Shown piece after piece: positions 8,623 through 16,845 of a stretch of DNA of 49,554 nucleotides (position 1 is its first letter; each line of letters starts with the position of its first letter). A model generated the notes under the pieces. That model searched no databases. It was not told where the DNA came from and saw only the letters and a program-made list of their open reading frames with translations. The translations under genes were made by a program, and so were the position numbers. The DNA comes from JALZBN01 sp035525375. Lineage in GTDB: Bacteria > Actinomycetota > Acidimicrobiia > Acidimicrobiales > AC-14. The stretch is from positions 1-49,554 of the forward strand of contig DATLEI010000068.1 of NCBI GenBank assembly GCA_035525375.1, in the 5' to 3' direction.

Positions 8623-9570
8623 ATGAATTACAGACGGCTCGGCAATAGCGATCTCGAGATCTCCGAGATCAGTCTCGGCTCGTGGTTGACCTACGGCGTC
8701 GACGTCGATCCTGATCAGGGCGCGGCGTGCGTTCGGCGCGCACTCGACCTCGGAGTGAACTTCATCGACACGGCCAATGTGTACGGCCGGGGGGCTGCCG
8801 AATCGTTCCTCGGCGAGGTGTTGGCCGACGTCGATCGGTCGTCTTATGTGCTTGCCACCAAAGCGTATTTCCCGATGTCAGACACCGACCGGGGACTATC
8901 ACCAGCCCAGATCCGCAAGCAGTGCGACGCCTCCTTGCAGCGTCTGCGCACCGACTATGTCGATCTCTACCAGTGTCATCGTTACGACCGCGACATCCCA
9001 CTCGAGGAGAAGATGGAGGCGCTGACCGAACTCGTCCGCCAGGGCAAGGCCCGGTATCTCGGTTTCAGCGAGTGGGAGCCCGACCAGATTCGGGCGGCAC
9101 TCGCCACCTCCGGCGTAGAACGGTTCGTCTCCAGCCAGCCGGAGTACTCGATGCTGTGGCGCAAGCCCGAGCCCGAGATCTTCCCACTCTGCGCGGTCGA
9201 GGGAATCGGGCAGGTGGTGTGGTCGCCACTCGCCCAGGGCGCGCTCACGGGTAAGTACCGCCCGGGAGCCACTCCCCCGCCGGGGTCCCGGGCCGCGAGC
9301 GAGAACAGCGGTCAGTGGATGGGCCGGTGGCGGGACAACGAAGTGCTCGAAGCGGTCGACCGCCTGCGCCCCATCGCCGAAGCAGCCGGCATGCCCATGG
9401 CGCGTCTGGCCCTGGCATGGGTCCTGCGCCGGCCGGAGGTCACCTCCGCAATCGTCGGCGCCTCTCGTCCCGAACAGGTTGAAGAAAACGTCGCCGCATC
9501 TGGCGTTGTATTCGACGACAGCCTGCTGGGCGCCGTCGACGAGGCTCTCGGCGACGCGGTCGGACCCTGA
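8623..9570 (+). CDS. aldo/keto reductase
   Basis: A 315-residue TIM-barrel oxidoreductase starting at ATG 8623 (MNYRRLGNSDLEISEISLGS). The frame is open 15 codons further, but family alignment starts here. FIDTANVYGRG holds the catalytic Asp-Tyr, YVLATKAYF the Lys and YQCHRYD the His position. GASRPEQVEENV near the C-terminus binds NADPH. This subfamily (voltage-gated potassium channel beta-subunit-like) reduces aldehydes and ketones. The stop codon overlaps a putative CTG start of the ATP-grasp gene, so the two are probably co-translated. Confidence 0.93.
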   Translation: MNYRRLGNSDLEISEISLGSWLTYGVDVDPDQGAACVRRALDLGVNFIDTANVYGRGAAESFLGEVLADVDRSSYVLATKAYFPMSDTDRGLSPAQIRKQCDASLQRLRTDYVDLYQCHRYDRDIPLEEKMEALTELVRQGKARYLGFSEWEPDQIRAALATSGVERFVSSQPEYSMLWRKPEPEIFPLCAVEGIGQVVWSPLAQGALTGKYRPGATPPPGSRAASENSGQWMGRWRDNEVLEAVDRLRPIAEAAGMPMARLALAWVLRRPEVTSAIVGASRPEQVEENVAASGVVFDDSLLGAVDEALGDAVGP

Positions 9571-10949
9571 GCACGATCATCGTCGTTCCCTCGATCACCT
9601 TTCCGGTGGCCGAGCTGGCCAAGATCACCGCTGTCGGCCGCTACGAGGAGCGGATGCTGTTCGCCATCCTGCAGCTGTCGGATCCTCGACAGCGCCTCGT
9701 GTACGTGACGTCCCAAGCGGTCGACCCAGCAATCGTCGACTACTACCTGCGGTTCGTGCCCGACCCCGACGGCGCCCGAAGCCGGTTGACGATGGTGTCG
9801 GTCGACGACCCCGACCTCCAACCGTTGAGTCAAAAACTGCTGTCGCGCCCCGAAGTGGTGGGTCGCCTCCGCGACCTCGCCGGCGATCCTGCCCAAGCTC
9901 ACATCGTCCCCTTCAACGTGGGCGGCACTGATCAGGCCCTGGCCGACGCCCTCGATCTGCCGCTGCTCGGTCCCCGTCCCGAGCTGGCCTGGCTCGGCTC
10001 GAAGAGCGGCGCGCGCCAGGTGGCACGGCGCGCCGGGGTCGCAGTGTTGCCCGGCGCGGAGGACCTGTTCAGCGTGGAGGAGCTCGATGCGGCGGTCGCC
10101 GCGCTGCGGCACGAGCATCCCGAGGCGGAGTCGGTTGTGATCAAGCTCAACAACGGCTTCTCGGGCCAGGGCAATGCCATGATCGCCCTAGAGACCGTCG
10201 TGTCCGGAGAGTCGGTGGTGCGTTCGCCCACGACGTTCTGTGCGAGTGAGGAGTCGTGGCCATCGTTTGTCAGCAAGACCGCATCTGAGGGTGCAATCGT
10301 CGAGGAGCTTGTGCGCCGGCCCGGGCTCACGTCGCCGAGCGTCCAGCTGAGGATCTCGGTGGCGGGTGAGCTCGAGGTGCTATCGACCCACGACCAGGTG
10401 CTGGGCGGACCAGGCCAGCAGGTGTACCTGGGCTGCCGCTTTCCCGCAGATGCGGTCTACCGGAATTTGATCCGGGAAGAGGCGCTGAAGGTCGGAGGAG
10501 TGCTCGTCGCCGAAAAAGTGATCGGCTCGTTCGGCATCGACTTCCTCGTGATTCCCGACGATGATGCCGGCGCGCGCGTGTACCTGAGCGAGATCAACCT
10601 GCGCGCCGGCGGAACAACGCATCCGTTCTGGATGGCGCGGCTGGCGACCGGCGCGACCTACGACGACGCGTCGGGAGAGTTGCTCGTCGACGGGACGGCA
10701 AAGAGCTATATGGCGTCGGACAATGTGAAGTCGGATGCGCTGGTTGGGGTGACGCCGGCGCGCATGATCGAAGCGTTCGATCAGTCAGGGCTGGCATTCG
10801 ACCCAAACTCCGGCCGGGGGACGACGCTGCATCTTCTCGGCGCCCTGCCCGGTCACGGAAAGATGGGCCTCACGTGTATCGCCGACAGCCGTGAGGATGC
10901 GGACGAGCTCTACAAGCAGGCCGTCGAAGTCGCCATCGCGGCGCGCTAG
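9567..10949 (+). CDS. PGM1-like ATP-grasp peptide/amide ligase
   Basis: About 460 residues. The first GTG is at 9606, but the 13 codons before it read LSTIIVVPSITFP. They supply the VVPS-x-F strand that opens this family (consensus VVPSLTF..EELAKI.G..HYEER), so CTG 9567, overlapping the previous stop as CTGA, is the likely start. Downstream are the conserved YVTSQ-x8-DYY segment, GSKSGAR, the ATP-binding strand VVIKLNNGFSGQGNA and the metal-site region YLSEINLRAGG. Relatives of the pheganomycin ligase PGM1 join carboxylates to amines at ATP expense. The substrate is unknown. It is coupled with the aldo/keto reductase, which could make or modify one substrate. Confidence 0.82.
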   Translation: MSTIIVVPSITFPVAELAKITAVGRYEERMLFAILQLSDPRQRLVYVTSQAVDPAIVDYYLRFVPDPDGARSRLTMVSVDDPDLQPLSQKLLSRPEVVGRLRDLAGDPAQAHIVPFNVGGTDQALADALDLPLLGPRPELAWLGSKSGARQVARRAGVAVLPGAEDLFSVEELDAAVAALRHEHPEAESVVIKLNNGFSGQGNAMIALETVVSGESVVRSPTTFCASEESWPSFVSKTASEGAIVEELVRRPGLTSPSVQLRISVAGELEVLSTHDQVLGGPGQQVYLGCRFPADAVYRNLIREEALKVGGVLVAEKVIGSFGIDFLVIPDDDAGARVYLSEINLRAGGTTHPFWMARLATGATYDDASGELLVDGTAKSYMASDNVKSDALVGVTPARMIEAFDQSGLAFDPNSGRGTTLHLLGALPGHGKMGLTCIADSREDADELYKQAVEVAIAAR

Positions 10950-11024
10950 CAACTTTCAACGTGTACTGACCATCGCGATTTCCCGATTTAGGCCCGGTTT
11001 GCGACAGTTACTACACGTCCAGAC

Positions 11025-12530
11025 TCAGGGCGCGCCGGCGGTGCATCCGGTGGCATTGCTGGGGGAGCCGGTGACCTGGGCCGCGTTGCCATGTACATCG
11101 GTGGCCGAGACGGTCCAGGTGACCGTGCCGACGCGTAAGTAGGCAGGGGTCGTCAACTCGTAGCGGCCGTTGCCCCGAGAAACCATCTGGCCGCTGCGGT
11201 CAATCTGATCGGGGCCTTGCCACGAGGCGGTCACCGAGCCGATCGCCGAGGCATCGCGGACGGTCGCCACGAGTGTGACCGTGCACCCGGGAATCGCGGT
11301 CGTTGAAATGTCGGGTGGCTGCGTATCGGCTGGTGGCGCGGGACTCGGGGCTGGTTCCGGCGCTGGCGCTGGCGCGGGCGTGGGGGCTGGTGCCGGCGGG
11401 TTCGGGCTGCCCGAGTCTTGCGGCGGCGCGCCGGGGGCGTTCCCCTTCGGACCCGGTGCAGTAGAGGATGCACCGCCGGGACCGATCGACCCGCCGGGAC
11501 CGATCGGTCCACCGAGGCTGGCGGGCACTTCCGGAGCCAGGGTCGTTGACGTAAGCGCTTGCGATGTGGGCACAACGGTCGGTCCGCTGGCCTCGATCCT
11601 CGTGGTGGAAAGCCCATCGTCGTAGCCGGGAGCCAGCAACAGAGCTGCGACCACTATGGCCGCGACACTGATGGCAACTGCGATAAACCCGCCCCGACGG
11701 CTCCTCGGCGCCTCGATGCCTGGAGGGAAACCGTGCTTGTCCCATCCCGTCGCGCGCCGGCTCGACGACACGAGCTTGAGGTCGCCGAGCACGTTGTCAC
11801 GAACATCGGCGGGCACAGCGAGGAGCGGCGTGGCCGCAAGCAGAGCCAGCGGGCTGGCCAGCCGTTTGCGATCGTCGGAGCAGACCTCACACGAGTCGAC
11901 ATGACGGGCGATGCGCTTGCGCAAAAGAGGCGAGAGCTTTCCGTCCCAGCCCTCGAGGACCTGGGCCAGTCCGTCGCAGTCGGAGCGACCGTGGCGCGCC
12001 ACCAGGAGCGCGCCGATTGATCGTTCCACCTGGTCCTTGAGTCGATTGACCAACACGTAGGCGTGCGAAGGCTCGACGCCGAGGGCGTCGGCGAGCTCCT
12101 GTCCGTCGAAGCCCTGCCGAACGTTCAGGTCGAGGATGGCGCGGTCACGCTCGGAGAGGCCATCGGCGGCGTCCCATACGAGGCGTTGCAACTCCTCTTG
12201 ACGAACCGGCTCGTCCGGCGCGGGACCGGTGGAAACCACCTCAGCGTCCTCCCCGGTGAGCATGGTGCGGGCGCGCCGCTCGCCATGGCGAAGAGCTCTG
12301 TGCCGGGCGATCGCGAAGAGCCAGGCCCGCAGCTTGGTGGGGTCGCGCAGCTGGCCAAGCCGCTCCGCCGCCGTGAGAAAGGTGTCTTGGGTGACGTCGG
12401 CAGCTTCGTGACGGTCGCGCAAAACCGAATGACAGAAGGCGTGGATCGAGTCGGCATAGCGGTCGTAGATGGCCGCAAATGCTTCGCTGTCGCCCGCCTG
12501 AGCCGACGTGACCAGTTCGGCGTCGTCCAT
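11025..12530 (-). CDS. ECF sigma factor fused to ZAS anti-sigma, TM and Ig-like domain
   Basis: A 501-residue chimera. Region sigma-2 spans about 12-85 (FAAIYDRYADSIHAFC, DVTQDTFLTA) and sigma-4 about 110-172 (LSERDRAILDLNV, helix-turn-helix LADALGVEPSHAYVLVNRL). His210-x3-Cys214-x2-Cys217 is the zinc motif of ZAS anti-sigma factors. A membrane span lies near 281-301. A Pro/Gly/Ala-rich linker and an extracellular Ig-like domain with paired cysteines (PGCTVTLVATVRD ... ATGCTAG) complete it. ECF factors with C-terminal membrane extensions are known in actinobacteria. Here the whole signalling chain, from external sensing to promoter choice, is on one polypeptide, so release would need proteolysis or a conformational switch. 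The divergent neighbour at 12706 is a plausible target. Confidence 0.88.
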   Translation of the reverse strand: MDDAELVTSAQAGDSEAFAAIYDRYADSIHAFCHSVLRDRHEAADVTQDTFLTAAERLGQLRDPTKLRAWLFAIARHRALRHGERRARTMLTGEDAEVVSTGPAPDEPVRQEELQRLVWDAADGLSERDRAILDLNVRQGFDGQELADALGVEPSHAYVLVNRLKDQVERSIGALLVARHGRSDCDGLAQVLEGWDGKLSPLLRKRIARHVDSCEVCSDDRKRLASPLALLAATPLLAVPADVRDNVLGDLKLVSSSRRATGWDKHGFPPGIEAPRSRRGGFIAVAISVAAIVVAALLLAPGYDDGLSTTRIEASGPTVVPTSQALTSTTLAPEVPASLGGPIGPGGSIGPGGASSTAPGPKGNAPGAPPQDSGSPNPPAPAPTPAPAPAPEPAPSPAPPADTQPPDISTTAIPGCTVTLVATVRDASAIGSVTASWQGPDQIDRSGQMVSRGNGRYELTTPAYLRVGTVTWTVSATDVHGNAAQVTGSPSNATGCTAGAP

Positions 12531-12705
12531 GCGTCCTCCAGTCTAGGAGGAGGGTATCGATTTCCCTCATGCAATGGAGAGCGCCGGCGCGCCCGATTCT
12601 TACAAGAAGCGCGTCGCCGAGAATTTCTGGTCGGGATTTGTGTAAGGACTGACGGCGCGGCCGCTCTTTACCGGTGACATTCCCAACCCGGAAGGAGCAA
12701 GTGAA

Positions 12706-13131
12706 ATGAGAAAGCCCCGCAGCATCGCAGTGCTGGCATTGGTGGGACTCGGGCTGTTCGGGGCTGCTGGCCTCAACTCGGCTCCCCATGCCCACGCTCT
12801 ATCGTTCCAGGTCGCGGGACAGCCGCCCCCCGACGACGGCTGTCCGCAGGTGCCCGGCGCGCCAAAGGACTTCTGTCCCCCACCTCCGCCTCCAGGCGGC
12901 GGGTGCCCCACCCTCAGCGCCCCCGGGTGCCCTCCGGAGGACTGCGACATCGTTCGCTGCCCACCTCCGCCTGAGGACTGCGACATCGTTCGCTGCCCAC
13001 CTCCGCCTGAGGAGTGCGACATCGTTCGCTGCCCACCTCCGCCTGAGTGCGAGTGCGAGACCACGACGACAACGACAGTCGGCAAGACGTACTTTCCGGG
13101 CGTGTTGTGGAATCCGACCTACACGGGTTAG
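12706..13131 (+). CDS. secreted Cys/Pro-rich repeat protein
   Basis: A 141-residue exported protein. AAGGAG precedes ATG 12706. A signal peptide spans residues 1-32 (ALVGLGLFGAAGLNS ... AHA). The mature part is Pro- and Cys-rich, with three copies of a 12-residue unit EDCDIVRCPPPP that carries two cysteines each. The tail is Thr-rich, ending in GKTYFPGVLWNPTYTG. Paired cysteines suggest disulfide-locked or metal-binding repeats outside the cell. It resembles no family I recognise. It is divergent from the membrane ECF sigma factor, which may control it (inference), and is followed by a strong hairpin terminator. Confidence 0.75.
   Translation: MRKPRSIAVLALVGLGLFGAAGLNSAPHAHALSFQVAGQPPPDDGCPQVPGAPKDFCPPPPPPGGGCPTLSAPGCPPEDCDIVRCPPPPEDCDIVRCPPPPEECDIVRCPPPPECECETTTTTTVGKTYFPGVLWNPTYTG
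12937..13044 (+). repeat. three 36-bp tandem coding repeats
   Basis: Units 12937-12972, 12973-13008 and 13009-13044 encode E(D/E)CDIVRCPPPP. Units 1 and 2 are identical and unit 3 differs by one base. A fourth partial copy follows. This near-identity in DNA as well as protein shows recent expansion. Confidence 0.95.
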
Positions 13132-13154
13132 CTACAACGACCTACGCCATCCTC

Positions 13155-13182
13155 GGAGCCCCGCTCAGCAGAGCGGGGCTCC
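13155..13182 (+). terminator. hairpin terminator
   Basis: GGAGCCCCGCTC-AGCA-GAGCGGGGCTCC is a perfect 12-bp stem with a four-base loop, 24 bp after the stop of the repeat protein. No T-run follows, as is common in high-GC actinobacteria. Confidence 0.8.
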
Positions 13183-13203
13183 GGCGCGCCACGCTGGTCG
13201 GTC

Positions 13204-14127
13204 GTGCTGGTGAACCCGCTACTTCCCGATGAGGCGCCGGACCCGTGCGTCGTGCGCCACGACGGCGCCTATTTCCTGACGGCAACCGTCCCCCCCTTCG
13301 CTGACCGCCTCGTCATATGGCGGTCGGAGACACTCGGCGGCTTCGGAGAGCGCGACGCCGCGCGCGCCGTTGTCTGGACGGCCCCGCCCACCGGTCTGCG
13401 GAGCCGGTCACTCTGGGCTCCAGAACTCCACCGCCTAGATGGGCGCTGGTATCTCCACCACTGCGCCTCCGACGACATCGACGCCAACCATCGCCAGTAC
13501 GTGCTGGAAGCGAAGACCGACGATCCCTTGGGCCCATGGGTCGATCGCGGACGCGTCGATCCCGAATTCGACCGATACGCCATCGACGGAACGGTCATCG
13601 AGCTGCCGAACGGGAGCCGTTGGTTCGCGTGGACGACAGGCGAACTCTGGATCGCCCCGATGACTTCGCCCACCCGGGTCCGCCCAGGCGGACCGCGGGT
13701 GCGAATAGCGGCGCCCAATCTCCGGTGGGAAGGGTCGTGGCTGGAAGCTCCGCAGGCCCTCATCCATCACGGGCGCGTCTTCGTTAGCTACTCGGCCGGG
13801 CACTCCGGAACGCCGGACTACCGCGTTGGGTTCCTCGAGCTGTTGGGCGACGACCCACTGGACACGGGCGCGTGGCGGAAATCGCGTGTGCCCTTGCTCG
13901 AACCCGACCCGGATGCCGGCGCGTGGACAACGGGCCACTGTTCGTTCACCACCTCGCCCGACGGCACTGAAGACTGGATCGTGTACCACGCCAAGGACAC
14001 GACGTCGCTTGGATTCGGGGGGCGGACGGCGCGCGCTCAACGGCTCACGTGGACCGCCAATGGCCTGCCGTTCGTAGGCCGGCCGGTGCCGTTGGGTGTT
14101 CCGCTGCAACCACCATCCGGCGAATGA
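13204..14127 (+). CDS. GH43-like five-bladed propeller glycosidase
   Basis: A 307-residue protein without signal peptide, starting GTG 13204 (GTG 13210 is also possible). NPLLPDEAPDPCVVRHDGAYFLT matches the first blade of glycoside hydrolase family 43, where APDP supplies the catalytic base Asp. SLWAPELHRLDGRWYLHHC is the second-blade W-APE motif. YAIDGTVIELPNG gives the pKa-modulating Asp and WLEAPQALIHHGRVFVSYS the acid Glu. GHCSFTTSPDG-x-EDWIVYHA is the last blade. GH43 enzymes remove arabinose or xylose from plant or cell-wall glycans. Lack of a signal peptide suggests action on imported oligosaccharides, or export by another route. Confidence 0.85.
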   Translation: MLVNPLLPDEAPDPCVVRHDGAYFLTATVPPFADRLVIWRSETLGGFGERDAARAVVWTAPPTGLRSRSLWAPELHRLDGRWYLHHCASDDIDANHRQYVLEAKTDDPLGPWVDRGRVDPEFDRYAIDGTVIELPNGSRWFAWTTGELWIAPMTSPTRVRPGGPRVRIAAPNLRWEGSWLEAPQALIHHGRVFVSYSAGHSGTPDYRVGFLELLGDDPLDTGAWRKSRVPLLEPDPDAGAWTTGHCSFTTSPDGTEDWIVYHAKDTTSLGFGGRTARAQRLTWTANGLPFVGRPVPLGVPLQPPSGE

Positions 14128-14181
14128 CGGATCTCGGTGTACTACAGACGCGAGCGGCGGCGGCCAGTATCATCACACCGG

Positions 14182-15111
14182 ATGAAATCGGTTTCTCGTC
14201 TCACCACAGTCGTCATCGTCACTCTCGCATTGGCGTGCGGTGTCGCACTTGCCGACGGCCCTGAGACATCGCCGGTCAGCGTCGAATCAGCGAACAGCTC
14301 CGGGAACCAGACCACCTCCACCGTCGGCCCTGAGCGCTCGTCGTCCACAGGCGCGCCGGGCACGGTGTCGGTCGCTGAGCTGCAAAGTGTTCCCCCCGAC
14401 GGCTCAAGCGTTCTGGCCGCCGCCGGCGCGCAGGAGGCGGGCACCAGGCCCGACGCCTGTGCGCAGATCGTGGCCCAGACCGACTCGATCAACGCCACCT
14501 TCGACAAGGTCGAACAACTGATGGTTTCCGTGCTCCCAGATGCCCAGTTAGCCGGTGTGATTGCCGTCCTCGAAGCGTCCCGCGACCGCGTCATCGCTGA
14601 CCTCGATGCTGCATTCGCTGCGTGCGTGGCCGCCACCTCGACGACGACCACGAGTTCCACGACCTCGACAACAGCCGTTCCGTCAGCCGGATGTGCGGCG
14701 CTGGCCGCCCAGAAGAACGCGGTCAATGCTCAGTTCGACGCCGCCGAAGCCGAGTTGCGAGCGACCATCACCGGCGAAGAACTGGCAGCTGCGATCGCGT
14801 CCATCGAGGTCGGCCGCACTCAGACCAACGCGGCCTTCGACAGTGCCATCGCGGCCTGCGCCGCCGCACCGTCGTCATCTTCGACATCGAGCACGACCCC
14901 GACGAACAGTTCGACGACCATCCCCGCCGCCTCCTGTGCCGAGATTCAGGCTGAGCGAGCGGTCTTCAACGCCCAGCTCGACGCAGCCGAGGCCCAGCTG
15001 CGAGGAATTCTGGCTGCCGGCAGTGAGGCACTGACGACTGCCATCAGCGGCATCGAGGCGGAACGGGCGAGCGGCAACGCCGAGTTCGACGCCGCCCTCG
15101 CCAACTGCTGA
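14182..15111 (+). CDS. secreted protein with three Cys-capped helical repeats
   Basis: A 309-residue exported protein starting ATG 14182 (MKSVSRLTTVVIVTLALACG); the frame is open 15 codons earlier but the signal peptide begins here. After a Ser/Thr-rich stretch come three units of about 55 residues, each starting and ending with Cys: CAQIVAQTDSINATFDKVE..., CAALAAQKNAVNAQFDAAE... and CAEIQAERAVFNAQLDAAE.... Each has two amphipathic helices and ends FD(A/S)A(I/L)A-x-C. They are joined by Ser/Thr/Pro linkers. Cysteine spacing suggests one disulfide closing each helical hairpin. No known family was recognised. It is a likely cell-surface or secreted structural protein. Confidence 0.75.
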   Translation: MKSVSRLTTVVIVTLALACGVALADGPETSPVSVESANSSGNQTTSTVGPERSSSTGAPGTVSVAELQSVPPDGSSVLAAAGAQEAGTRPDACAQIVAQTDSINATFDKVEQLMVSVLPDAQLAGVIAVLEASRDRVIADLDAAFAACVAATSTTTTSSTTSTTAVPSAGCAALAAQKNAVNAQFDAAEAELRATITGEELAAAIASIEVGRTQTNAAFDSAIAACAAAPSSSSTSSTTPTNSSTTIPAASCAEIQAERAVFNAQLDAAEAQLRGILAAGSEALTTAISGIEAERASGNAEFDAALANC

Positions 15112-15202
15112 CCCGCCTCTCGCGAACTGGGGTCACACAAAACTGTAAGAACCTGCCCCTTCCTGCCTCTACCCCTTAGACGACCGAACAAGGGAGAGGC
15201 AG

Positions 15203-15958
15203 ATGAAAAACGTGTCGATGCGCAAGATCGTTTCCGCCGCGGCCGTGGCTATCGGGCTCGGAGTCGCTGCGCTGGGTGGCGGTGGACTTTTCGGCGCAGA
15301 ATCCGGGGGCTCGCCCGCGCCGACCTCGGTGGAAGCCAACGCGAGCCAGTCAGTTGCGACGAGCACGGTGGCGACGGCGCGCAAGGCGTCCTTGGCCGTT
15401 TTCGACGCGCCGGACGGCGCCCCGGCCGAATTGAGCCCACTGCCGAACCCCCGACCCTCGGGCGCGCCGCTCGTGCTGTTGGTCGTCGAGGATCGTCCCG
15501 GATGGTTGCAGGTGCAGCTGCCCGAGCGACCCAATGGCAGCACCGGTTGGGTGCGCGCCGGCGAGGTCACCACCAGCAGTCATCAGTTCCGCATCGAGGT
15601 CTCCCTCGGTGGCCATGTCCTGACCGCCTTCGATGGCGACCAACGGATCCTGGAGACGCCGGTCGCAGTCGGCGCGGAGATGACCCCGACGCCCACCGGC
15701 CACTTCTACACAACCGAACTCCTCCGCCCAACCAACCCCAGGGGTGCCTACGGGCCCTACGCATTCGGCCTCTCCGCCCACTCCGACGTACTCACCGACT
15801 TCGCAGGCGGCGACGGCACGGTCGGTATCCACGGAACGAACGACCCGTCTTCACTCGGAACCGACGCCAGCCACGGCTGCGTGCGGATCGACAACGAGGC
15901 CATCACGTTCTTGGCCGAGTCAGTGCCGGCCGGCACGCCAGTCGACATCGTCGCCTGA
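15203..15958 (+). CDS. L,D-transpeptidase (YkuD)
   Basis: A 251-residue exported enzyme. GGGAGAGG lies before ATG 15203, and a signal/anchor segment spans residues 8-30. Residues about 60-125 form an SH3-like wall-binding region (GWLQVQLPERPNGSTGWV). The YkuD domain from 127 to the end carries the catalytic motif His210-GTNDPSSLG ... SHGCVR with His224 and Cys226. Such enzymes make 3-3 cross-links in peptidoglycan, or attach proteins, using a Cys thioester. This placement beside several secreted proteins fits a wall-building role. Family call is firm. Confidence 0.93.
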   Translation: MKNVSMRKIVSAAAVAIGLGVAALGGGGLFGAESGGSPAPTSVEANASQSVATSTVATARKASLAVFDAPDGAPAELSPLPNPRPSGAPLVLLVVEDRPGWLQVQLPERPNGSTGWVRAGEVTTSSHQFRIEVSLGGHVLTAFDGDQRILETPVAVGAEMTPTPTGHFYTTELLRPTNPRGAYGPYAFGLSAHSDVLTDFAGGDGTVGIHGTNDPSSLGTDASHGCVRIDNEAITFLAESVPAGTPVDIVA

Positions 15959-15969
15959 TGGCGGCCTGA

Positions 15970-16845
15970 TCAGGATGGGCTGAGGCTCTGGGCGGTGGCG
16001 TCGTATTGGCTGTGGAAGGTGAATAACCCACCGGCCGCAGACGCATCGGCGACGAAGTGCTCCTTGGCCCAGATCCGCGCCGACGGGGCGAACCAACCAG
16101 TCAGCTCGACCTGACCGGAGACGTCGCCTGCGGGGAGGGTAATCCGGGTGCGAACTACGAGGGTGTCGACCGATTGACCACCCACGGTCACAGTCTCCTT
16201 CCCGGTGACGTCGACGGTCGCGTGAGCGACGCCACCATCCTCCGCGTGAAGGTCAAACTCCGAGTGCCCGCCGGGACCTACAGCACCCGGCACCAACAGA
16301 GGCGGTGACGACGGGTGCAGCTTCTGGACATTCACCATCCCCTGGAAGCCGTTGGTGAGGGTCAGGTCGTCGAGATATACGCCGTCGGTGCGGAAGTCGA
16401 GTGCAAACTCGCTGACCGAACCGCTCCCTCCTGCGTCACGGAGGTCACGGGTCCAGCGCTGCTTCTCGTCGCCCCCCGCAACGGTCAGGGTGCTCACGGC
16501 CGGATAGGGCACCGACGTCAGCGCGAATGTCGACACCCCCGAGGTGTCGTAGCGGTACGTGCCGGTGCGAGGTGGTTCGAAGGCGCTCGGAGATTCCCCT
16601 TCCCCAGGAGCGGAGCTGCCGCCACTCGCCGCCCCTGCCGGGCTCGAGCCGCTCGGCGCAGCTGACGTGACCGGCGCGCCCGGCGTGGGCGGGCCAGGCG
16701 GTGCGGCAAGCGCGGATGCAGTGGTGGTCGACGTCGGAAGACGGGGCGGGGCGTAGACGGTTTCCTTTTCGGACCCACCGCCGCTGCACGCGGCCAGCAA
16801 GGCCACGCAAATCCCGAGCGCGCCGGCGACCTTCGCCGGCCTCAG
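15970..16845 (-). CDS. exported lipoprotein
   Basis: About 291 residues. The only standard start, GTG 16806, leaves six residues before the lipobox LAAC. The codons upstream read LRPAKVAGALGIC, giving a normal n-region and h-region, so CTG 16845 (overlapping the dxs stop as CTGA) is the likely start. After the lipidated Cys, a Ser/Pro/Ala-rich linker leads to a strand-rich domain beginning GTYRYDTSGV and containing TVTVGGQSVDTLVVRTRI and GWFAPSARIWAKEH. A similar layout occurs in the exported protein at 21286-22044. It is probably co-transcribed with dxs. Function is unknown. Confidence 0.72.
   Translation of the reverse strand: MRPAKVAGALGICVALLAACSGGGSEKETVYAPPRLPTSTTTASALAAPPGPPTPGAPVTSAAPSGSSPAGAASGGSSAPGEGESPSAFEPPRTGTYRYDTSGVSTFALTSVPYPAVSTLTVAGGDEKQRWTRDLRDAGGSGSVSEFALDFRTDGVYLDDLTLTNGFQGMVNVQKLHPSSPPLLVPGAVGPGGHSEFDLHAEDGGVAHATVDVTGKETVTVGGQSVDTLVVRTRITLPAGDVSGQVELTGWFAPSARIWAKEHFVADASAAGGLFTFHSQYDATAQSLSPS

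Noticed and set aside
12937..13044. 36-bp repeats as a CRISPR array
   Set aside because: The repeats are directly abutting, without spacers, and encode a protein repeat; no cas gene is present.
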